Below are positions 46,029 to 55,347 of a DNA stretch of 64,000 bases, in pieces; the stretch's first letter is position 1; each line of letters starts with the position of its first letter. The DNA lies in assembly GCA_903904755.1 (NCBI GenBank), contig CAIVDV010000069.1, positions 1-64,000 on the forward strand, read 5' to 3'. Origin of the DNA: an uncultured Acidobacteriaceae bacterium. GTDB taxonomy: Bacteria; Acidobacteriota; Terriglobia; Terriglobales; Acidobacteriaceae. The position numbers and the translations under genes were made by a program. The notes below the pieces were generated by a model. That model was not told where the DNA came from. It did no database searches and was given only the letters and a program-made list of their open reading frames with translations.

Positions 46029-46324
46029 CAGTCCAAAAACTGTAAAGGATGTCTGGAGACAACTTGTAAAGGATGTCATGGTACTGAACAACTTCAGTGA
46101 TGCCGTAAATGCCTGATAAAAAGAAGAGGGCTTCAGCCCCTGCCTACTGTCGGCACTGGAAATACAGCTCTACAAAGCCTTTTTCAGCAGCTTCTTTAGC
46201 CCCTGCCCCCAGCCAACGACAGAGATACTGCGGGATGACGCTCTCCCCGAATTTCCCCAAAACCGGCTTGTTGCAGCTTCCTCCCCAGCAACTCCCAGCC
46301 CCAACCCTTACTCTGGAAGAGCCC
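46029..46324. repeat. Repeat-rich spacer with 13-base direct repeats
   Basis: tgtaaaggatgtc occurs at 46041-46053 and 46065-46077, 24 bases apart. Further on, gggcttcagcccctgcc near 46128 and ttagcccctgccc near 46197 also repeat loosely. The first pair resembles, from memory, sequences beside IS481-like elements, but no transposase frame is present, so only a remnant is suggested. Confidence 0.4.
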
Positions 46325-46909
46325 ATGCACACCCTCGTCCTTGCCTCCGCCAGTCCCCGCCGCCGCGAACTCCTCGCCCAGGCCGGCTTCCAGTTCCGCG
46401 TCCTTCCCGCCAACATCCCTGAGCACGTCCTCCCCGGCGAAGACCCCCAAGCCTACGTCACCCGCCTCGCTCTCCAGAAAGCCCAGGCCATCCACCTCGC
46501 CCTCGCCCCAACCGAGCCCGGCGTCATCGTCCTCGGCGCAGACACCACCGTTGTCATCGACGACCACATCCTCGGCAAGCCCGCCGACGCTCCAGACCCC
46601 ATCGCAGAAGCTACCCGCATGTTGCGCCTCCTCTCCGGCCGCACCCACCGCGTCATGACCGGCATCGCCCTCGTCTCCAGCTCCGGCTCCCACAGCACCG
46701 CAGAAATCACCTCCGTCGATTTCGCCCCCCTCACCGACGCCGACATCGCCGCCTACGTCGCCACAGGCGAGCCCATGGACAAAGCCGGCGCCTATGCCAT
46801 ACAGGGACTCGCCGCCCGCTGGATTCCCCGCATCCATGGCTGCTACTTCAACGTCGTCGGCCTCCCCATCGCCCGCGTCGCCGATCTGCTCGCCAACCAC
46901 GCGCAATAG
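46325..46909 (+). CDS. maf: Maf-family nucleoside-triphosphate pyrophosphatase
   Basis: This 194-residue cytoplasmic house-cleaning enzyme hydrolyses dTTP/UTP and modified nucleotides to monophosphates. It has the opening LVLASASPRRRELLAQAGF, VLGADTTVVIDD near residue 77, LSGRTHRVMTG near 101 and the late GAYAIQGLAARWI near 157. The ATG at 46325 has ggaag upstream. Upstream in-frame codons enter repeat-like sequence and are rejected. It is a single gene. Confidence 0.9.
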   Translation: MHTLVLASASPRRRELLAQAGFQFRVLPANIPEHVLPGEDPQAYVTRLALQKAQAIHLALAPTEPGVIVLGADTTVVIDDHILGKPADAPDPIAEATRMLRLLSGRTHRVMTGIALVSSSGSHSTAEITSVDFAPLTDADIAAYVATGEPMDKAGAYAIQGLAARWIPRIHGCYFNVVGLPIARVADLLANHAQ

Positions 46910-47110
46910 CTTCCCTATCCCTCCCCGAATAACTGCACAGGGTGAGTCGCCCGCCCTCCGCCCCCCCCGTCTTACGCTTCCCTGGGCATTCCTGAGCAAA
47001 TGCGTCTGTTTCGCTCACTCCAAAGGTGTTAGCTCCATTTCAGCAGACAAATTGGCGTATACCCAATCCTGCAAATCACTGATACCCTAGGAGCAACAGT
47101 CCCCCGGGGG

Positions 47111-48133
47111 GTGGGCTCATTGAAAATTCTTTTCTGTTCCTTTCATTACGCCCCCGAGGTTGGAGCCATTCCAACCATCGCGAGACTGTTGGCCCACGAG
47201 TATCTCCGTGCCGGCCACCAAGTCACCCTGGTCACCCATGCCGTCGCCCCCGCCGATATCGATCAGGATTCCCCTTTCCTCGTCATCCGCCGCCCCTCCA
47301 TCTTTCGAGTCATGCTTCTCGGCATCCGCACCGATGTCATCCACTTCAACAACATCTCTCTGCGCTTCCTCCTGCCTCTCCTCGTTCTCTTCAAACCGAT
47401 CTTCATTACCCACCAGCGCTGGCTCAGCCGCTACCACGGCGGCATCGGCTGGCAAGACCGCGTCAAGCGCGTCATCCTCCGCCTCGTGAACAACGTTGCC
47501 GTCAGCGAGCCCGTCGCCCGCCTCCTCCCCACCCGCTCAAGCGTCATCGGCAATCCATTCGACAGTCCCACCTTCCTGCCCTGGCGCGGATTGGCCCGTG
47601 ACCGCGACATCGTCTATCTCGGCAGCCTGTCCAGCGAAAAAGGCTGCGACATTGCCCTCCGCGCTATCGGCCAGCTCGCCGGCCAGGGCCTCTACGCCTC
47701 CGTCACCATCCTCGGCGACGGTCCCGAGCGCGAATACCTTGAAGCCCTCGCCGCTTCCATGGCCATCGCCGATCAGGTCCAGTTCCTCGGTCAGGTCACC
47801 GAAAATCTCGGCCAAATCCTCGCCCGCCACAAGGTCATGGTCATCCCCTCCCGCCGCAGCGAGACCTTCGGCATCGTCGCACTGGAAGGTATCGCCGCCG
47901 GCTGCGCTATCGTCGCCAGTTCCTCCGGCGGACTCCCCGAAGCCGTCGGCCCCTGTGGCATCCTCTTCCCGGCTGGCAATGTCGCCGCCCTCGCCGCCGC
48001 CCTCAAGCAGGCGCTGGAAGACAACGCCACCCGCGCCGCCCTCATCGCCGCCGGCCCCGCCCATCTCGAACAGTTCGCCCCGGCCACGATCGCCGCCAAA
48101 TACCTCGAACTCTTCGAAGCAGCGCTCGAGTAG
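47111..48133 (+). CDS. GT4-family glycosyltransferase
   Basis: This 340-residue GT-B enzyme has a Rossmann-like first half (KILFCSFHYAPEVGAIPTIAR) and a C-terminal nucleotide-sugar domain. That domain carries GSLSSEKGCDIALRAIGQL near 170, LGDGPEREYLEAL near 200 and PSRRSETFGIVALEGIAAGCAIVASSSGGLPE near 250-281, which includes the E-x7-E signature. It builds a glycan of unknown type at the cytoplasmic face. The start is uncertain (GTG at 47111, TTG at 47120). A strong terminator follows. Confidence 0.87.
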   Translation: MGSLKILFCSFHYAPEVGAIPTIARLLAHEYLRAGHQVTLVTHAVAPADIDQDSPFLVIRRPSIFRVMLLGIRTDVIHFNNISLRFLLPLLVLFKPIFITHQRWLSRYHGGIGWQDRVKRVILRLVNNVAVSEPVARLLPTRSSVIGNPFDSPTFLPWRGLARDRDIVYLGSLSSEKGCDIALRAIGQLAGQGLYASVTILGDGPEREYLEALAASMAIADQVQFLGQVTENLGQILARHKVMVIPSRRSETFGIVALEGIAAGCAIVASSSGGLPEAVGPCGILFPAGNVAALAAALKQALEDNATRAALIAAGPAHLEQFAPATIAAKYLELFEAALE

Positions 48134-48153
48134 CTCGGCACAACCCAGCCCCA

Positions 48154-48196
48154 AACGCAGAAGAGCCCGCACAGTCTGTGCGGGCTCTTCTGCGTT
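48154..48196. terminator. Strong bidirectional terminator
   Basis: A perfect 20-base stem with a 3-base loop lies between the glycosyltransferase and convergent hemB genes. It is the longest perfect hairpin seen in the window. Confidence 0.85.
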
Positions 48197-48206
48197 GTCG
48201 TTTCCC

Positions 48207-49193
48207 TTACAGCGCCGCCGCGGCTTCCTTCGCAAAATACGTCACGATAAAGTCCGAACCAGCGCGACGCAGTCCAAGCAGGCTCTCCAGCATCGCCCGC
48301 TTCGGCTCCAGCCAGCCCCGCTCAAACGCCGCCTGCAGCATCGAGTATTCGCCCGACACCTGGTACGCGCCAATCGGAATCTCGAACCGCTGCCGCGCCG
48401 CCAGAATAATGTCCTGATACGGCATCGCCGGCTTCATCAGAATCATGTCCGCGCCTTCGGCCAGGTCCAGCTCAATCTCCCGCATCGCTTCCCGCGCATT
48501 CGCGCCGTCCATCTGGTAGCTGCGCCGGTCGCCAAACTGCGGCGCACTGTCCGCCGCTTCCCGGAACGGTCCATAAAACGCCGAAGCAAACTTGCTCGCG
48601 TAGCTCAGGATTGGCGTGTTCTCCAGCCCCTCCTCATCCAGCGCACGGCGAATCTCACCCACGCGTCCATCCATCATGTCGCTCGGCGCCACAATGTCCG
48701 CTCCCGCATGCGCCAGACTCGCCGCCGTCTTGCCCAGCAGGTCCAGGCTACTGTCGTTCTCAACCTCAAACCCGTCCTTGCCTTCCACCACAATGCCGCA
48801 ATGTCCGTGGCTGGTGTACTCGCACAGGCACACATCGGCAATCAGCACCAACTCCTTGCTCGGCGCCGTCGCCTTAATCGCGCGCAGGCTTCGCTGCACA
48901 ATTCCGTCGTCATCCCAGGCGCCCGTCGCGTCTTCGTCCTTGGTCTCCGGCAGCCCAAACAGCAGCAGCCCGCCAATGCCAAGCTTCACGGCCTCTTCCG
49001 CTTCCTTCACGGCCTCGTCAATCGACAGGTTAAACACCCCCGGCATCGAGGAAATCGGCTTCCGAATCCCCTCACCAGGACAAATAAACAGTGGGTAAAT
49101 CAATTGGCTGGGCTCAAGGCGTGTCTCCCGCACCAGCCGACGAAGGGGTTCTGTACGGCGCATCCGCCGCATGCGTACCTGAGGAAAGTCCAT
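48207..49193 (-). CDS. hemB: Porphobilinogen synthase (delta-aminolevulinate dehydratase)
   Basis: This 328-residue cytoplasmic enzyme joins two aminolevulinates into porphobilinogen for haem and sirohaem. It has the zinc triad [14 protein letters not shown] near residue 118 and the two active-site lysines in [15 protein letters not shown] near 192 and [14 protein letters not shown] near 246. The ATG at 49193 is preceded by TACAAT exactly 6 bases upstream, so the message may be leaderless. A longer frame to 49244 is rejected. It serves the many haem proteins nearby. Confidence 0.94.
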   Translation of the reverse strand: MDFPQVRMRRMRRTEPLRRLVRETRLEPSQLIYPLFICPGEGIRKPISSMPGVFNLSIDEAVKEAEEAVKLGIGGLLLFGLPETKDEDATGAWDDDGIVQRSLRAIKATAPSKELVLIADVCLCEYTSHGHCGIVVEGKDGFEVENDSSLDLLGKTAASLAHAGADIVAPSDMMDGRVGEIRRALDEEGLENTPILSYASKFASAFYGPFREAADSAPQFGDRRSYQMDGANAREAMREIELDLAEGADMILMKPAMPYQDIILAARQRFEIPIGAYQVSGEYSMLQAAFERGWLEPKRAMLESLLGLRRAGSDFIVTYFAKEAAAAL

Positions 49194-49199
49194 GCCAAA

Positions 49200-49205
49200 A
49201 TTGTA
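49200..49205 (-). promoter_or_regulatory. -10 element of hemB
   Basis: TACAAT (minus strand) ends 6 bases before the hemB ATG, so transcription should start at the start codon. No good -35 hexamer is visible at 17 or 18 bases. Confidence 0.45.
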
Positions 49206-49343
49206 CGCCGCACACCGCTCCAGCTTGTGAGTTCCGTCACACACCCTTTCCGCCTTTCCTCCCCGCCCGCCCTTCCGCTAGAGTTATCCAGCGCAATCTT
49301 CACGCCCCCATTCGCCCTCCAACAACCCTCCCAGGACCCCGCC

Positions 49344-50174
49344 ATGAGACTGCTTGAAACCGCCGACCGCCATCGCTTCCCCCGCATGACCACCGCCGAG
49401 CTGCGCGAATCCTTCCTCATCACCGACCTCTTCCGCCCCGGCTCCCTCGACCTCGTCTATACCGACCAGGATCGCGCCGTCATCGGCTCCGCCGTCCCCC
49501 TGGCCACCCCCCTTACCCTGCCCACCGACGATGCCCTCAAGGCCGACTACTTCACTGAGCGTCGCGAGCTCGGCGTCCTCAACATCGGCGGCCCCGGCAC
49601 AGTCACCGTCGGCGATTCCGCCTACTCCCTCGCTCCTCTCGACGCCCTCTACATCGGCCGCGGCAACCCCTCCGTCAGCTACGCCAGCCAGAATCCCGCA
49701 CATCCCGCCGAGTTCTACCTCCTCAGCTACCCCTCCCACGCCGCCTGGCCCACCCAGCTCATCCGCTCCGCCCTTCAGCCCGCCACCCAGCTCGGCTCGG
49801 CTGAAACCGCCAACCAGCGCGCCATCACCCGCCTCATCCACCTCGGCGGCGTCCGTTCCAGCCAACTCGTCATGGGCTTCACCCAGCTCGCCCCCGGCAG
49901 CGTATGGAACACCATGCCCCCGCACACCCACATGCGCCGGTCAGAGGTATATCTCTACTTCCACCTCCCCGCAGGCGAGCGCGTCCTCCACCTCATGGGC
50001 CCAGCGTCCGAAACCCGCCACCTCGTCGTCGCCGACAAGCAGGTCATCCTCTCCCCCGGCTGGTCCATCCACGCCGGCTCCGGCACCGCCAGCTACTCCT
50101 TCTCCTGGGGCATGGGCGGCGAAAACCAGGCATACGACGACATGGACAAACTCGCCATCGCCGACCTCCTCTAA
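49344..50174 (+). CDS. kduI: 5-keto-4-deoxyuronate isomerase
   Basis: This 276-residue cupin-fold zinc enzyme isomerises 4-deoxy-L-threo-5-hexosulose uronate, the product of unsaturated uronates, toward 2-keto-3-deoxygluconate. The zinc motif MPPHTHMRRSEVYLYF is near residue 194, with WSIHAGSGT near 239 and GGENQAYDDMD near the end. The ATG has aggac-type ribosome-binding sequence upstream. It opens a pectin-related run with a cupin, GH105, GH3 and an esterase. KduD is not in the window. Confidence 0.92.
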   Translation: MRLLETADRHRFPRMTTAELRESFLITDLFRPGSLDLVYTDQDRAVIGSAVPLATPLTLPTDDALKADYFTERRELGVLNIGGPGTVTVGDSAYSLAPLDALYIGRGNPSVSYASQNPAHPAEFYLLSYPSHAAWPTQLIRSALQPATQLGSAETANQRAITRLIHLGGVRSSQLVMGFTQLAPGSVWNTMPPHTHMRRSEVYLYFHLPAGERVLHLMGPASETRHLVVADKQVILSPGWSIHAGSGTASYSFSWGMGGENQAYDDMDKLAIADLL

Positions 50175-50209
50175 CCCCAAATCTGCAAATCCCGTCGTTC
50201 AGGCAAACA

Positions 50210-50258
50210 TTCGGGTGCCCCCGGTCTCGCTTCTGAGGCTGGGGAGTCACAAACCTTC
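50210..50258 (+). repeat. Repeat-like hairpin before the cupin gene
   Basis: The text gggtgcccccggtctcgctt and onward to ggggagtcacaaacc contains an imperfect palindrome. Similar gggtgcc and tcacaa phrases occur near 8070-8130, suggesting a dispersed family. Confidence 0.35.
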
Positions 50259-50268
50259 AAGGAGCCAA

Positions 50269-50730
50269 ATGCCGAGAATCCGCCCCCTCCTGGCCCTCCT
50301 CCTCGCCGCGCCACTCGTCCTTTCCCAGGCCCCGGCCGACCACCTCACCCGCGCCCAACTCCTCCAGCAGGCCGCCGCTCTCAATACAGCCGCCACCGGA
50401 TCCGCCAGCACCAAACTCGCCACCTACCCCCATCACTTCACCATGGTTGCCCTCCGGCAGCGCAACGGTCAGGCCGAGCGCCACGACCGCTACGCTGACC
50501 TCCTCGTCGTCCTCAAAGGCCACGCCACCATCCTCACCGGCGGCACCATCTCTGATCTCCACGAAACCGCCCCCGGCGAATTCCTCGGCTCCGCCATCGT
50601 TGGCGGCACCTCTGCCATCCTCGGCCCCGGCGACATCTTCCACATCCCCGCCGGCCTGCCCCACCAAATCCTCCTCGCCCCCCACTCCCACTTCGCCTAC
50701 TACGTGGTCAAAATCGAGGAAAAGCCATGA
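50269..50730 (+). CDS. Exported cupin-domain protein
   Basis: This 153-residue protein has a signal peptide (LLALLLAAPLVLSQ) and a single small beta-barrel, seen from HDRYADLLVVLKGHATILTGG and ILGPGDIFHIPAGLPHQI. The His residues that would bind metal are partly present. The function is unknown; it may bind or convert a sugar acid given its place between kduI and GH105. The aaggag site is strong. The stop overlaps the GH105 start. Confidence 0.75.
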   Translation: MPRIRPLLALLLAAPLVLSQAPADHLTRAQLLQQAAALNTAATGSASTKLATYPHHFTMVALRQRNGQAERHDRYADLLVVLKGHATILTGGTISDLHETAPGEFLGSAIVGGTSAILGPGDIFHIPAGLPHQILLAPHSHFAYYVVKIEEKP

Positions 50731-52982
50731 AGCTTTCCCTTCTCCTCGCCACCGCCCTCCTCTTCGCAACTTCCTCCCCAGCCCAGCAAAAGCAAGACTG
50801 GTTCGGCGACGCCCCCACCTCCGCCCCACCCCTCGCCACCCTCTCCCCAGCCCTCCGCCAGCCCGATATCGCCCACGCCCTCCGCCTCGTTGGCGACTGG
50901 GAACTCCATCAGGCCCAGCCCCACTTCTCCCAGGACTGGACCTTCGCCGCCCTCTACGCCGGCTACATGGCTGTCCCCGACGCCGCCGGGGGCAGGGAAT
51001 ACCGCACCGCCATGGCCGCCATGGCCGGCAGCTTCCTGTACCAGCCCGGCCCCCGCCTCACCCATGCCGACGATCACGCCATCGGCCAAACCTACCTCGA
51101 CCTCTACGCCCGCAGCCACGACCCCCAGGCCCTCGTACCCATCCGCGCCCGCATGGACGAGCTCATGCGCCAGCCCGAAGATTTCACACAACCCCTCTGG
51201 TGGTGGTGCGACGCCCTCTTCATGGCCCCGCCCGTCCTCGTCAAGCTCTCCGAGGCCACCGGCAACCGCGCCTACCTCGACTACATGGACCGCCACTGGT
51301 GGCAAACCTCCACCCTCCTCTACGATCCCGCAGAGCACCTGTACTTCCGCGACAAATCCTTCCTCCAGCGCCGCGAAACCAACGGCCGTGGCCTCTTCTG
51401 GTCCCGCGGCAATGGCTGGGTCATGGCCGGCCTCGCCCGCGTTCTCGCCCAGCTTCCCCCGGACTACCCCACCCGCCCCCGCTACATCGCCCAGCTTCAG
51501 CAAATGGCCGCCGCCGTCGCAGCCATCCAGGGCCCCGACGGTCTCTGGCGTCCCGGCCTCCTCAACCCCGCCGCTTATCCCCTCCCGGAAACCTCCGGCT
51601 CCGCCTTCATCACCTACGCCCTCGCCTGGGGAGTTCAGAACGGCCTCCTCGACCGCCCCACCTATCTCCCAGTCATCGCCCGCGCCTGGGCCGGCCTCCT
51701 CGCCCACGTCTATCAGGATGGCCGCCTCGGCTGCGTCCAGCCCATCGGCGCAGCTCCCGGTGATTACTCCCCCACCGCCAACTACGTCTTCGGCACCGGT
51801 GCCTTCCTCCTCGCCGGCTCCCAGCTTCACCAGCTCGCCGCCTCTCTCCCCACCCCCAAGCACCAGCTCGTCCTCACCAACCCCCTCCCCGTCGACCGCC
51901 CCGCCCGCGTCCTCGAGCTGCCGCTCTCCCCCCTCCTCGCCCGCCTCCGCACCACCCCTCAGGACGCACCCTTCCTCACCCCCACTGACGCCTCCACCGG
52001 CGAGCACATCCCCTCCCAGCTATTCCCCAACTCCCCCGGCACCACCCCCACCCACCTCCTCCTCTACCTCAGCCTTCCCGCCCGCGGCAGCCGCACCATC
52101 GTCTTTTCTCTCAATCCCGCCGCCCCACCCACCCAGCCCCTCGTCTATGGCCGCGAAGCCCCCGAGCGCAAAGACGACTACGCCTGGGAGAACCAGCTCG
52201 TCGCCTATCGCATCTACGGTCCCGCCCTTGAAGCCACCGGCGAAATCACCTCCGGCATCGACGTCTGGTCCAAGCGCGTCCCCAACCTGGTCATCGATAC
52301 CTTCTACCAGCGCGACGCCGAGGGCGCCCGCACCCACAACCCCCAGCTCACCTATCACAAAGACAATGGCCAGGGCCTCGACTCCTACTACGTCGGCCCC
52401 ACCCGAGGCTGCGGCGGCACCGCCGTCTTCTCCAACGGCCAGCTCATCGTCTCCCGCAACTACACCCACATTCGCCAGCTCTCCTCAGGCCCCCTCCGCT
52501 TCGCCTTTGACGTCACTTACGCCCCCTGGCAAGCCGCCGGCACCACTGCCCCGACCGTTTCAGAAACCAAACGCATCACCCTCGACGCCGGCACCCACAT
52601 GAACCTGATCGACTCCACCTACATCTTCCCCGGCTCCGCCACCCTCCAGCTCGCCGCCGGCATCGCCATCCATCAGGGCGGGGAAGCGTCGTTCCCCCAG
52701 CCCAATGCCATCGCCGCCATCTGGGATACCCCGCAGGACCCCTCCGCCGGGCGGATCGCCACCGCCCTCATCGCCCTCCCCGGCCAGCAGGTCACCACCA
52801 CCACAGCCGCCAGCCACGCCCTGCTCCTCTTCACCCGCGCTTCCGGCCAGCCCTTCCGCTATCTCGCCGGCTCTGGCTGGTCCCAGGCAGACATGCCCAC
52901 CCCCGTCGCCTGGGCCACCTATCTCCAGCTCGAACGCTCCCTCCTCCTCCACCCCGTCACCACCCGCTGGATTGCACACTAA
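50727..52982 (+). CDS. Exported GH105 unsaturated glucuronyl/rhamnogalacturonyl hydrolase fused to DUF4861
   Basis: The 751-residue protein has a signal peptide and then a GH88/GH105 (alpha/alpha)6 barrel to about residue 375. It includes DDHAIGQTYLDLYA near 115 and the catalytic WWWCDALFMAPPVL near 158-171 (Asp162), matching the Asp143 of YteR. A second domain from about 400 to the end (DYAWENQLVAYRIYGPALEA onward) resembles DUF4861. It should release unsaturated galacturonate from pectin fragments, providing substrate for KduI. It overlaps the cupin gene by 4 bases. Confidence 0.85.
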   Translation: MKLSLLLATALLFATSSPAQQKQDWFGDAPTSAPPLATLSPALRQPDIAHALRLVGDWELHQAQPHFSQDWTFAALYAGYMAVPDAAGGREYRTAMAAMAGSFLYQPGPRLTHADDHAIGQTYLDLYARSHDPQALVPIRARMDELMRQPEDFTQPLWWWCDALFMAPPVLVKLSEATGNRAYLDYMDRHWWQTSTLLYDPAEHLYFRDKSFLQRRETNGRGLFWSRGNGWVMAGLARVLAQLPPDYPTRPRYIAQLQQMAAAVAAIQGPDGLWRPGLLNPAAYPLPETSGSAFITYALAWGVQNGLLDRPTYLPVIARAWAGLLAHVYQDGRLGCVQPIGAAPGDYSPTANYVFGTGAFLLAGSQLHQLAASLPTPKHQLVLTNPLPVDRPARVLELPLSPLLARLRTTPQDAPFLTPTDASTGEHIPSQLFPNSPGTTPTHLLLYLSLPARGSRTIVFSLNPAAPPTQPLVYGREAPERKDDYAWENQLVAYRIYGPALEATGEITSGIDVWSKRVPNLVIDTFYQRDAEGARTHNPQLTYHKDNGQGLDSYYVGPTRGCGGTAVFSNGQLIVSRNYTHIRQLSSGPLRFAFDVTYAPWQAAGTTAPTVSETKRITLDAGTHMNLIDSTYIFPGSATLQLAAGIAIHQGGEASFPQPNAIAAIWDTPQDPSAGRIATALIALPGQQVTTTTAASHALLLFTRASGQPFRYLAGSGWSQADMPTPVAWATYLQLERSLLLHPVTTRWIAH

Positions 52983-53078
52983 CCACCCGCAAAACAATCG
53001 GTTGTCCCGTCCCGCGCTCATCCGCTACCATCGCTTGCGACACCCGGCGTGCCTCTTCCGCCTCCCGGAGACTTCCCA

Positions 53079-55304
53079 ATGCGACGCACCTTCCTCTCCC
53101 TTCCGCTGCTCCTCGCCGCCACCTTTGCCCCGATTCTCCCTGCCCAGACCCCCGCAAAGCCCGTCTATCAAGACACCACCCGGCCCATCGAAGCCCGCGT
53201 CGCCGACCTCCTCGCCCACATGACCATCGAAGAGAAGGCCACCCTCCTCGCCGGCTCCGGCTGGATGGAAACCCCCGCCATCCCCCGCCTCGGCATCCCC
53301 GCCCTGCTTATGGCCGACGGTCCCATGGGCGTTCGCTCCTGGCACGGCTCCTCGCTCATCACCAACGCTGCCGGAGCCGCCGCTCCTGTCTTCTCCACCT
53401 CATTCCCCGCCGGCATCGCTATGGCCGCCACCTGGAACCCCGACCTCGTCCAGCAGGAGGGCGCAGCCATCGGGGCGGAAACCCGCGCCCACGGCCGCAA
53501 CATGATCCTCGGTCCCACCGTCAACATCAACCGCGTCCCTGTCTGGGGCCGCAACTTTGAGGGATACGGCGAAGATCCCTGGCTCACTTCCCGCCTCGGC
53601 ATCGCCTACATCCGCGGCGTCCAAAGCCAGGGCGTCCTCCCCTCCCTCAAGCACTTCGCCGCCAACAACGAGGAGTTCGAGCGCCACCGCATCGACGCCC
53701 ATCTCGACGAGCGCACCCTCAACGAAATCTACTTCCCCGCCTTCGAGGCCGCCGTCAAAGAGGCCGACGTCTGGACCGTCATGTCCGCCTACAACCTCCT
53801 CAACGGCGTCCACTGCGCCGAAGACAAAGAACTGCTCACCGACATCCTCCGCAAGCGCTGGGGATTCAAGGGCCTCGTCGTCTCCGACTGGGGCAGCACC
53901 TACTCCACCGCACCCACCGTCAACGCCGGCATGGATATCGAAATGCCCGGCGGCGAACCCCTGCAAAAATTCCTTCTCCGCCCCGATGCCATCAAAACCG
54001 GCAACAGCGGCGGCTGGCTGGCCGTCCCCGCCGTGCTTGCCGAGCTGAAAGCCGGCCACATCTCTGAAGCCACCATCACCGCCAACGCAGGCCACATCCT
54101 CCACACCCTCATCGCCAGCGGCATTTACGACCACCCCGAGCTGCCCGCCGACAACCCCGCCAACATCGACACCCCCGCCCAGCAGCAACTCGCCCGCCAG
54201 GCCGCAACCCAGTCCATCGTCCTGCTCAAAAACGTCGGCAACCTGCTCCCGCTCGACCCCGCCAAACTCCACTCCATCGCCGTCATCGGCCCCAATGCCG
54301 CCGTCGCCCGCACCGGCGGCGGAGGCAGTTCCCTCGTCCGCCCCGCTTACGCCGTCACCCCGCTCGACGGCATCCGCCAGCGCGCCGGCTCCGCTATCAC
54401 CATCAACTACGCCCTTGGCGTCTCCATGGAAGGCGAAAACCCCGACCAGGACTCCGACATCGCCCGCGTCCGTCTCATCGACGAAGCCGTCGCCGCCGCT
54501 GCCAGAAGTGACGTCGCCATCGTCGTCGTCGGCCGCTATCCCAAACTCGAGGGCGAGGGCTTCGACATTGCCACCATGGACCTGCCCCTCGGCCAGGACG
54601 ATCTCATCGCCGCCGTTGAAAAGGCAAACCCCCGCACCATCGTCGTCCTCAACACCGGCGCCGCCGTCACCATGACTCGCTGGCTCGCTAACACGCCGGC
54701 CCTCCTCGACCTCTGGTACCCCGGCCAGGAGGGTGGCCACGCCCTCGCATCCATCCTCTTCGGCGACGCCAACCCCTCCGGCCATCTCCCAGTCACCCTG
54801 CCGGTCAAATTCGAAGACTCCCCAGCCGCCGCCAACTATCCCGGCACCGACCTCAAGGTCAATTACGCCGAGGGCATTTACGTCGGCTACCGCTACTTCC
54901 TCACCAAATCCGTCCCCGCCGCCTTCCCCTTCGGCTTCGGCCTCAGCTACACCACCTTCCAGCTAAACAACCTAAAAATCGCTCCACCCACCGCCACCGG
55001 CCAGCTCCGCGTCACCGCCCAGGTCACCAACACTGGCACCCGCGCCGGAGCCCAGGTCGTCCAGCTCTACATTCACGACGGCCACTCCCCCATCGATCGT
55101 CCCGAGCGCGAACTCAAGGCCTTCGCCCGCGTTGAGCTCGCCCCCGGCGAATCCCGCACCGCAGAGTTCACCCTCAACCCCCGCTCCTTCTCCTGGTACA
55201 ACCCCCAAACCCACGACTGGACCCTCACCCCCGGCAACTTCACCATCCTCGTCGGCACCAGCGCCGTTGACCTGCCCCTCACCGGCACCATCGCCCTCAA
55301 ATAG
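53079..55304 (+). CDS. Exported GH3 beta-glycosidase
   Basis: This 741-residue enzyme has a signal peptide (MRRTFLSLPLLLAATFAPIL) and the GH3 N-terminal barrel. The barrel carries GRNFEGYGEDPWLTSRLG near 155, KHFAANNEEFERHRID near 195 and the nucleophile in GLVVSDWGS near 270. The (alpha/beta)6 and fibronectin-III-like domains follow (FGFGLSYTTFQL onward). It probably acts as beta-glucosidase or beta-xylosidase on plant oligosaccharides. The ATG at 53079 has ggag upstream and starts the signal cleanly. It may be cotranscribed with GH105 about 100 bases upstream. Confidence 0.93.
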   Translation: MRRTFLSLPLLLAATFAPILPAQTPAKPVYQDTTRPIEARVADLLAHMTIEEKATLLAGSGWMETPAIPRLGIPALLMADGPMGVRSWHGSSLITNAAGAAAPVFSTSFPAGIAMAATWNPDLVQQEGAAIGAETRAHGRNMILGPTVNINRVPVWGRNFEGYGEDPWLTSRLGIAYIRGVQSQGVLPSLKHFAANNEEFERHRIDAHLDERTLNEIYFPAFEAAVKEADVWTVMSAYNLLNGVHCAEDKELLTDILRKRWGFKGLVVSDWGSTYSTAPTVNAGMDIEMPGGEPLQKFLLRPDAIKTGNSGGWLAVPAVLAELKAGHISEATITANAGHILHTLIASGIYDHPELPADNPANIDTPAQQQLARQAATQSIVLLKNVGNLLPLDPAKLHSIAVIGPNAAVARTGGGGSSLVRPAYAVTPLDGIRQRAGSAITINYALGVSMEGENPDQDSDIARVRLIDEAVAAAARSDVAIVVVGRYPKLEGEGFDIATMDLPLGQDDLIAAVEKANPRTIVVLNTGAAVTMTRWLANTPALLDLWYPGQEGGHALASILFGDANPSGHLPVTLPVKFEDSPAAANYPGTDLKVNYAEGIYVGYRYFLTKSVPAAFPFGFGLSYTTFQLNNLKIAPPTATGQLRVTAQVTNTGTRAGAQVVQLYIHDGHSPIDRPERELKAFARVELAPGESRTAEFTLNPRSFSWYNPQTHDWTLTPGNFTILVGTSAVDLPLTGTIALK

Positions 55305-55347
55305 TGATGGCCCCGGTTGGCCACCTCACCACCCAGGAGCCTGACCC

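Noticed and set aside
46109-46324. Upstream extension of maf
   Set aside because: The region is repeat-like and has no ribosome-binding site, and the ATG at 46325 starts exactly at the conserved LVLASASPRR segment.
47496-49343. Long extension upstream of kduI running through the glycosyltransferase and hemB genes
   Set aside because: It overlaps two well-supported genes in other frames and crosses a strong terminator. The ATG at 49344 gives the normal KduI length.
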